Shown here piece after piece: positions 5,768 to 10,477 of a stretch of DNA of 10,477 nt. The stretch is from contig LUOC01000077.1 of assembly GCA_001626655.1 (NCBI GenBank), positions 1 to 10,477 of the forward strand, in the 5' to 3' direction. The notes below the pieces were generated by a model, which saw only the letters and a list, made by a program, of their open reading frames with translations, did not search any database and was not told the origin of the DNA. The stretch comes from Fidelibacterota bacterium REDSEA-S14_B6 (GTDB taxonomy: Bacteria; Fidelibacterota; Marinisomatia; Marinisomatales; S15-B10). How positions within the stretch are numbered: position 1 is the first letter of the stretch; each line of letters starts with the position of its first letter. The position numbers were made by a program, and so were the translations under genes.

Positions 5768-6458
5768 CGGCTTCCATCGACAGAATCGCCTCGGCAAGAA
5801 CAAGATCGCGCTTTGTCGTAACCTTCAGATTGAATGTACTCCCTTCCACGATTGCCACTTTCCCGCCTGCGTTCTCTACCAACTGCGCTTCGTCGGTAGA
5901 CGTGACACCATCACGTTTGGCCTTCTCAAAAGCAACTTCCAATATCTCCACTTTAAATGTTTGCGGCGTCTGAGCCTGCCAGATGAGGGAGCGGTCAAGA
6001 GTAGTGTCAATCACGCCGTTTCGAGAAGATTTCAGTGTGTCTGTAGCGCGAAGGGCGACGATGACGCCGTCATAATTCCTCACCGCTTCCACCGTTTTCT
6101 CAATCCACGAAGGTTCTAGGAAGGGTCGGGCCGCATCGTGGATCACCACAACGTCAACACTATCACGCATCGCAGCAAATGCGTAGGACACGCTCTCCTG
6201 CCTCTCCGCCCCTCCAGCGATCACCTCGACCTCGCCTGTGCCAAAATCTGAGTTTACAAGTTCAGCAGAACATTCAACGGCGTCAGCGGGGACAACTAAG
6301 ACAGTTCTCTCAACGAGTGGAGAGGCGAGAAAATGCCTGAGTGAATGAAAGAACAGCGGCTCTCCCCCCAACATAGCAAACTGTTTCCTCGGTGAATCAC
6401 CGTGGTTGGAGAACCGTCGGCCATCGCCGGCAGCGGCTATGATCGCTCCAACGCGCAC
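5760..6458 (-). CDS. ispD: 2-C-methyl-D-erythritol 4-phosphate cytidylyltransferase
   Basis: IspD transfers CMP from CTP to methylerythritol 4-phosphate, releasing PPi; this is the third MEP-pathway step. From a GTG start the 232-residue product begins MRVGAIIAAAGDGRRF, the nucleotide-binding loop, and keeps the downstream Lys25 (PRKQF). Further family motifs are VVIHDAARPF, RATDTLK, IWQAQTPQTF, TSTDEAQLVE and LKVTTKRDLVLAEAIL. The GTG at 6458 lies five bases after the queA stop. It has no good ribosome binding site of its own, so translation probably depends on ribosomes finishing queA. A longer open frame to 6665 only adds out-of-frame queA sequence. The gene overlaps ispF by eight bases. 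Confidence 0.94.
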   Translation of the reverse strand: MRVGAIIAAAGDGRRFSNHGDSPRKQFAMLGGEPLFFHSLRHFLASPLVERTVLVVPADAVECSAELVNSDFGTGEVEVIAGGAERQESVSYAFAAMRDSVDVVVIHDAARPFLEPSWIEKTVEAVRNYDGVIVALRATDTLKSSRNGVIDTTLDRSLIWQAQTPQTFKVEILEVAFEKAKRDGVTSTDEAQLVENAGGKVAIVEGSTFNLKVTTKRDLVLAEAILSMEADD

Positions 6459-6463
6459 CGAAA

Positions 6464-7519
6464 TCAGACGATCAGCATCGAATCTCCATAGCTCAGGAAG
6501 CGGTACTTTTTCTTGAGCGCCTCCCGATACGCTTTGAAGATGAATTCCCTCTCGGTGAAGGCACAGAGGAGCATCAGCAGAGTCGATTTTGGCTGATGAA
6601 AGTTTGTGACAATGGCGTCCGTCATCTTGAAATCGTAGGGCGGATAGATGAATTTGTCTGTCCACCCCCGCTTCGGAGTCACCTGAAAGCCTGACACCAC
6701 CACGGTCTCCAGCGCTCGAACCGAAGATGTCCCCACCGCAAAGATCCGTTTCCCTTTTTCCCTCGTTTCGTTGATGGCGATGGCCGTCTCGGCGGGAACT
6801 TCGAAGTATTCTGAATCCATTTGATGGCGTGTGAGGTCTTCCACCTGAACCGGCCTGAATGTGCCGAGGCCGATGTGAACGACCACCGGTGCCACCTTTG
6901 CCCCCTTCGCTTTGATCTTTTTGATGAGGTCATCGGTGAAATGGAGGCCAGCGGTGGGCGCCGCCACAGCCCCCCTCTCCGAAGCGAAAACAGTCTGGTA
7001 CCGCTCTTTATCTGAGGGCTTATCAGGACGAGTAATGTATGGCGGCAGCGGGGCATGACCGATTCTGTCGATCACTTCGTAGAAATCGTCTGTGTCGTAC
7101 TCAAACCGTACTACGCGCCCGCCGGAGACGGTGTTGTCGATCACATCACAGTGAACCTTGTCAGTGAAGTGAAGCTTGTTCCCGATACGTACTTTGCGCG
7201 CTGGCTTGACCAACACTTCCCACAGATCGTTTTCCAGCTCCCGCAAAAGGAACACTTCCACACGTGCGTCTGTCCTGTCCTTCACAGCGAAGAGGCGGGC
7301 AGGGAACACCTTCGTCTGGTTCACGATCACAAGGTCGTTCTTCTTGAGGTAGTCCACAATATTGTGGAACCGCTTGTGCTTGATGGTTTTCGTCTCCCGA
7401 TCAAGCACCATCATCTTGGAATATTCACGCCGCGGCCACGGTTCCTGAGCGATCCTCGTTTTCGGCAGTTTATAGTCAAAATCCGTCAATCGGAGCTTTA
7501 CGCGCTTTTCAAATAACAT
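6464..7519 (-). CDS. queA: S-adenosylmethionine:tRNA ribosyltransferase-isomerase
   Basis: QueA transfers and isomerises the ribosyl group of S-adenosylmethionine onto preQ1 in tRNA, giving epoxyqueuosine at wobble position 34 of Asn, Asp, His and Tyr tRNAs. The 351-residue length is typical. Conserved pieces are FDYKLPKTRIAQEP at about 14-27, VNQTKVFPARL at 66-76, PLPPYI at 157-162, YQTVFASERGAVAAPTAGLHF at 174-194, HIGLGTFRPV at 215-224, VGTSSVRALE at 262-271, TNFHQPKSTLLMLL at 305-318 and YGDSM near the end. The ATG follows a perfect AGGAGG (7530-7525) that overlaps the ruvB stop codon. ispD starts five bases after its stop. Confidence 0.97.
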   Translation of the reverse strand: MLFEKRVKLRLTDFDYKLPKTRIAQEPWPRREYSKMMVLDRETKTIKHKRFHNIVDYLKKNDLVIVNQTKVFPARLFAVKDRTDARVEVFLLRELENDLWEVLVKPARKVRIGNKLHFTDKVHCDVIDNTVSGGRVVRFEYDTDDFYEVIDRIGHAPLPPYITRPDKPSDKERYQTVFASERGAVAAPTAGLHFTDDLIKKIKAKGAKVAPVVVHIGLGTFRPVQVEDLTRHQMDSEYFEVPAETAIAINETREKGKRIFAVGTSSVRALETVVVSGFQVTPKRGWTDKFIYPPYDFKMTDAIVTNFHQPKSTLLMLLCAFTEREFIFKAYREALKKKYRFLSYGDSMLIV

Positions 7520-7528
7520 CTAAGCCTC

Positions 7529-8551
7529 CTACTCAAAAAGTGTGGGTTGGTTTTCCGGTCTGTCGATACCGAGGTAGTTGTATGCTCTCGCTTCCGCGAT
7601 TCTCCCGCGCGATGTCCTCTGAAGGAATCCTTCCTTAATCAGGAACGGTTCATAAACATCTTCGATCGTTTGAGGATCCTCGCCAATGGCGACGCTCAAG
7701 GAGTTAATCCCCACCGGTCCGCCGCCGAATTTTTCAACAAGGGATGAAAGGATTGACCGATCCATATCGTCAAGGCCTTCGCTGTCGATCCCCAGCCTTT
7801 CCAGCGAGTTCATCGCCACTTTCTTGGTGATCACCCCGTCAGCTTTCACCTCAGCGTAGTCTCGTGTTCGCCTGAGGATACGGTTCGCCACCCGAGGCGT
7901 TCCACGGGATCGGCACGCCAGTTCAGCGGCGCCGTCCTCCTCAATTTGAACGGAAAGAATCTTCGCCGATCTCATGATAATCTGCACCAGGTCCGGTTCT
8001 TCATAAAAATCGACACGAAGGACTACACCGAACCGATCCCGCATTGGCGAGGTGAGACTGCCGAGGCGCGTCGTGGCGCCGATCAGTGTGAACGGCTCCA
8101 GATTCAGACGGACACTTCGGGCGCTCGGCCCTTTGTCGATCAGAATGTCAATCCCATAATCCTCCATGGCGGAGTATAGATACTCCTCCACCACGTTGTT
8201 GATCCGGTGGACTTCATCGATAAACAGGACATCTCTTCCGCGAAGGTTGGTGAGGAGGCCGGCGAGGTCGGCGGCGCGCTCCAGCACGGGGCCGGACGTC
8301 TGCTTCAGGTTGACGTCCATCTCTTTGGAGATGATGTGAGCGAGGGTCGTCTTGCCGAGCCCGGGCGGGCCGAACAGCAGCACATGATCGAGAGCGTCTC
8401 CCCGATTTCGGGACGCCTCGATATAGAGTTTCAGGTTTTCTACCATATCGGACTGTCCCACAAATTCACTGAACGAGGTCGGCCGAAGGGTCTGATCGGC
8501 AACCAGATCCTCTTCCTGAGGGGCAGGGGCTGTTATGTGAGTGTCAGTCAT
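7529..8551 (-). CDS. ruvB: Holliday junction branch-migration helicase subunit RuvB
   Basis: RuvB is the AAA+ hexameric motor that, with RuvA, drives branch migration of Holliday junctions in recombinational repair. The 340-residue product has LRPTSFSEFVGQ at 22-33, Walker A GPPGLGKT at 61-68, Walker B FIDEVH at 110-115, sensor 1 IGATTR around 157-162, and the arginine-finger segment SPMRDRFG at 168-175. The C-terminal winged helix contains EPFLIKEGFLQRTSRGR. The ATG at 8551 fits the family start, but the preceding bases (CCCCTTCCCTCT) are pyrimidine-rich with no Shine-Dalgarno match. It follows a 101-nt gap after the transketolase and leads the compact gene run. ruvA and ruvC are not in the window. 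Confidence 0.97.
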   Translation of the reverse strand: MTDTHITAPAPQEEDLVADQTLRPTSFSEFVGQSDMVENLKLYIEASRNRGDALDHVLLFGPPGLGKTTLAHIISKEMDVNLKQTSGPVLERAADLAGLLTNLRGRDVLFIDEVHRINNVVEEYLYSAMEDYGIDILIDKGPSARSVRLNLEPFTLIGATTRLGSLTSPMRDRFGVVLRVDFYEEPDLVQIIMRSAKILSVQIEEDGAAELACRSRGTPRVANRILRRTRDYAEVKADGVITKKVAMNSLERLGIDSEGLDDMDRSILSSLVEKFGGGPVGINSLSVAIGEDPQTIEDVYEPFLIKEGFLQRTSRGRIAEARAYNYLGIDRPENQPTLFE

Positions 8552-8604
8552 AGAGGGAAGGGGTATTTACACCGTCACTTCGGCGTCGTTTGAGTACCAA
8601 CACG

Positions 8605-8629
8605 CAACCTCAAATTTAATATGAGGTTG
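8605..8629. repeat. 8-bp perfect inverted repeat with AT-rich centre, between transketolase and ruvB
   Basis: CAACCTCA (8605-8612) and TGAGGTTG (8622-8629) are exact reverse complements separated by nine A/T bases. The element sits 24 nt after the transketolase stop and 54 nt before the ruvB ATG. No T-run follows on the coding strand, so it is not a standard intrinsic terminator. It could be an operator, a weak hairpin terminator or an mRNA-processing stem. The minus-strand centre reads TATTAAATT, resembling a -10 box, but no well-spaced -35 is evident. Confidence 0.6.
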
Positions 8630-8652
8630 AAGCGATTGCAATTGAAGACTGT

Positions 8653-10477
8653 TCAGGAAGCAGGAATTGCGCTTCTCAGGCAATCGAGGCGGGAGGCTCG
8701 TTCCGAAGCGAAACGGTCAATCCCCTTCCTGATCCACTCAGCGGACAGGTGCGCTTCCTCCACAACTTCGTCAACGCTTCCTCCGCTTCGCCACTGATCG
8801 TCCCAGTCCGAAGACATAGAGTATTCCTTCACAACGGAGTTGGCGAGGATTGATTCACGGTACGATGCCGCTTGAAGCTGGAACAGCCCCCATGAGATAG
8901 CCGCCACAATCTTAACATTAGGGCCGTTCTGATTGATATCGCTCAGGATCTTCATGAGGTTCGAGGTACAGCTCGTCCCCCTGATAATCACTGTTCCTGC
9001 TCGATCAGTTGTATTATCAAAATCCCTGATGAGGTACGCTCCCTTCGCCGCATCCATGTGTGATGCCATTCCGAGGGACCGCCGATCAGGGATTTCGATA
9101 GGAGGTCTCGTCAAGTGGAGGGCAATCACCGGCACATCTGTACCGATGGCGGCGCCAAGTGCGGGCGCAACTTCATTGTGCTCCCACGGATGGAGGTTCA
9201 GAACATGCCCGTTGGGGAACAGTTGTGTCACACCGGGCGCAAAGATTCCGAAATGTGTCCGGGCGTCCTCGGCTGTCTCCGGGCCTGAGTGTCCCGCCAC
9301 CCAGAGCAGTTTCCCCACCTTCAGTTCTGAATCTTGCGCAATCTGGCTAAAGAGCCTGATGGGCCCGTACTTGAGATATGAGAAAGAACCGTAAGTTGAA
9401 CAGGCGCCGACGAAACCGTCGAAACTTTCGTAGGGCGTTTCGCTCAGATTGACGGTCGTCATGCCGACCAGTATCCCCGCATTCGCGAATTCGGTGATCG
9501 CCTGTGGTAGGATTGTTCCGCCGAGATTATTGTTTCGATCGAAGAAATCGAAGTCGGCGTTCCCGTTCCACCCTTTCCCGAAACCGGAAATATTGGTGGA
9601 GTCGGCGAGGTCGGCCGAGGCAGCGATCACCAGCGGACGGCCGTATTTGTCGCTGACATAACTGTTCAGCCATGAGCCGAATTTCGCAAGGGCGACACGG
9701 TTCGGCGCCTTGGCCCCAGGCGCAAGAAAGAGCTCCTCGGGATAGGATGAGTAGTCGCTGATGACAGGATCATCGAACGGGGTCGAGCTGTTGAGTCGAC
9801 ATGTTGAGATTGTTTCCGGAACCGAGTCCCCCAATTCAACAAGGCGATCAGCAAGGTAATCTACGAGCGACTGACTGTTCCTCATGACAGACATGACCGT
9901 CGCCATGTGAGTTTCGGCTTGTTCCCGAAGGGCTTCATCGCTGTCAGAGGCCGCTTCTCCGAAGCCGTCAAACTCAACTCCATATTTCTCGGAAAACTGC
10001 CGCTTCGTCTCCCAGAACAGTTCCGAGTGCCTCTTGTGGGGAGTGCCGTGACTCTTGTAATCGTAAACGCCGTAGCCCCGCCCTTTTCTGTTTTTCGTCC
10101 AGATCATCTTGGGGATATGCACGTCATCACTGTCGAAGAGGCGGTGATAGGCGGTCATGATTGCTTCCCAGTTTTCGCCATCTTCCGTCCCATCGACTTT
10201 CCAGCCGTACGGTTCAAACCAGTCTCGAGGTGTTCCGTGAACAACGTCGCTGTAAGGCCTCGAGTCGATGCCGTGATCATTCCAGTCGACAAAGTAGACG
10301 AGATTCCCAAGTCCGAGGCCGTACGCTGACTGTCTCGCCTCGTAGCTGGCGCCGGTGGTGAGACCGCCCTCACCTTCAAAGGCAAAAACTTTGACCTCGT
10401 CAGTTCCGGCAAGCTTGTGTGCCAGTGCCTCACCCACCGCCGGGGGAGAGCCGTGTCCAGAGGGGCCGGTGTTGAAT
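8653..10477 (-). CDS. Divergent transketolase-family protein (N-terminus outside the window)
   Basis: Transketolases move two-carbon ketol units between sugar phosphates using thiamine diphosphate. About 607 residues are visible, entering the window at FNTGPSGHGSPPAVGEA, the equivalent of the TGPLGQG motif. Visible residues 35-37 are GEG where the cofactor-binding GDG motif is expected, followed 30 residues later by the W-N-D segment. The KSHGTP motif matches the family. The pyrimidine domain shows SADLADS, ITEF (equivalent of the catalytic REF glutamate), AEDARTHF in place of GEDGPTHQ, and LTRPP with the substrate-binding Arg. The C-terminal domain has AISWGLFQLQ and YRESIL. All three transketolase domains are thus present but strongly diverged, so the exact substrate is uncertain. 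The stop at 8653 is followed by the 101-nt gap before ruvB. Confidence 0.85.
   Translation of the reverse strand, partial: FNTGPSGHGSPPAVGEALAHKLAGTDEVKVFAFEGEGGLTTGASYEARQSAYGLGLGNLVYFVDWNDHGIDSRPYSDVVHGTPRDWFEPYGWKVDGTEDGENWEAIMTAYHRLFDSDDVHIPKMIWTKNRKGRGYGVYDYKSHGTPHKRHSELFWETKRQFSEKYGVEFDGFGEAASDSDEALREQAETHMATVMSVMRNSQSLVDYLADRLVELGDSVPETISTCRLNSSTPFDDPVISDYSSYPEELFLAPGAKAPNRVALAKFGSWLNSYVSDKYGRPLVIAASADLADSTNISGFGKGWNGNADFDFFDRNNNLGGTILPQAITEFANAGILVGMTTVNLSETPYESFDGFVGACSTYGSFSYLKYGPIRLFSQIAQDSELKVGKLLWVAGHSGPETAEDARTHFGIFAPGVTQLFPNGHVLNLHPWEHNEVAPALGAAIGTDVPVIALHLTRPPIEIPDRRSLGMASHMDAAKGAYLIRDFDNTTDRAGTVIIRGTSCTSNLMKILSDINQNGPNVKIVAAISWGLFQLQAASYRESILANSVVKEYSMSSDWDDQWRSGGSVDEVVEEAHLSAEWIRKGIDRFASERASRLDCLRSAIPAS

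Noticed and set aside
6459..6665. 69-residue N-terminal extension of IspD in the same open frame
   Set aside because: It overlaps the C-terminal coding sequence of queA in another frame, and IspD proteins begin at the nucleotide-binding loop, which the GTG at 6458 provides.
7055..7516. 153-codon open frame on the plus strand opposite queA
   Set aside because: It lies wholly within a clearly conserved minus-strand gene, shows no family motif, and is the antisense shadow expected from codon bias.
8613..8621. TATTAA-like -10 promoter box in the transketolase-ruvB gap
   Set aside because: No -35 element with 16-18 bp spacing is visible; the nearest TTGCAA is only 14 bp away, so I do not call a promoter.
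8933..9394. 153-codon open frame on the plus strand opposite the transketolase
   Set aside because: The minus strand carries conserved transketolase motifs through the same stretch; the plus-strand product has no recognisable domain.
1..10477. Mobile element, CRISPR array, phage or defence genes
   Set aside because: Nearly every base is assigned to housekeeping genes; no transposase, integrase, spaced repeat array or att-like repeat at the tRNAs was seen.

Overview
This window is a compact bacterial chromosomal segment in which every recognisable gene lies on the minus strand, so transcription runs from high to low coordinates. In that order the genes are: a transketolase-family protein (5' end outside the window), ruvB, queA, ispD, ispF, ispE, tRNA-Asn(GTT), tRNA-Gln(TTG), prs, rplY (L25/CTC), pth, hppA (membrane pyrophosphatase, frame-disrupted) and the first 24 codons of rpsF. 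Intergenic gaps are 5-28 nt or short overlaps, except for 101 nt between the transketolase and ruvB. Everything from ruvB to rpsF could therefore be one long read-through transcription unit. No stretch of more than 300 bases lacks a gene. I see no mobile element, phage gene, CRISPR array or rRNA.

Layout. 8653-10477 is a divergent transketolase, followed by a 101-nt gap with an 8-bp inverted repeat. 4432-8551 holds the Holliday-junction helicase RuvB, the queuosine enzyme QueA, and three enzymes of the methylerythritol phosphate (MEP) isoprenoid pathway: IspD and IspF overlapping by 8 nt, then IspE. 4240-4413 holds two tRNA genes squeezed between ispE and prs. 1-4222 is a translation-linked block: PRPP synthetase, ribosomal protein L25 with a long acidic tail, peptidyl-tRNA hydrolase, a K+-dependent-type membrane pyrophosphatase and ribosomal protein S6.

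The prs-rplY-pth-(...)-rpsF order is a widespread bacterial housekeeping arrangement; here hppA sits between pth and rpsF. The functions are basic metabolism and translation. PRPP synthetase feeds nucleotide synthesis. IspD, IspE and IspF are three consecutive MEP-pathway steps, and IspD and IspE release and consume nucleotides and PPi. The pyrophosphatase would turn biosynthetic PPi into an ion gradient. QueA modifies the wobble base of GUN-decoding tRNAs, including tRNA-Asn(GTT), which is encoded here.

Organism. Base composition is moderate (slightly above 50% GC by eye). The MEP pathway, QueA, L25 of the CTC type and a K+-dependent-type membrane pyrophosphatase point to an uncultured or environmental Gram-negative lineage. 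The style of the QueA and pyrophosphatase sequences suggests the FCB superphylum (for example Marinimicrobia-like), but this is a weak inference from family resemblance.

The region is mostly ordinary housekeeping. The points worth a second look are two separate frame-changing deletions in hppA at transmembrane segments, a probable non-AUG (ATC) start of ispE, the very short leader that tRNA processing would leave on prs, a transketolase with altered cofactor-site residues, and an inverted repeat ahead of ruvB.
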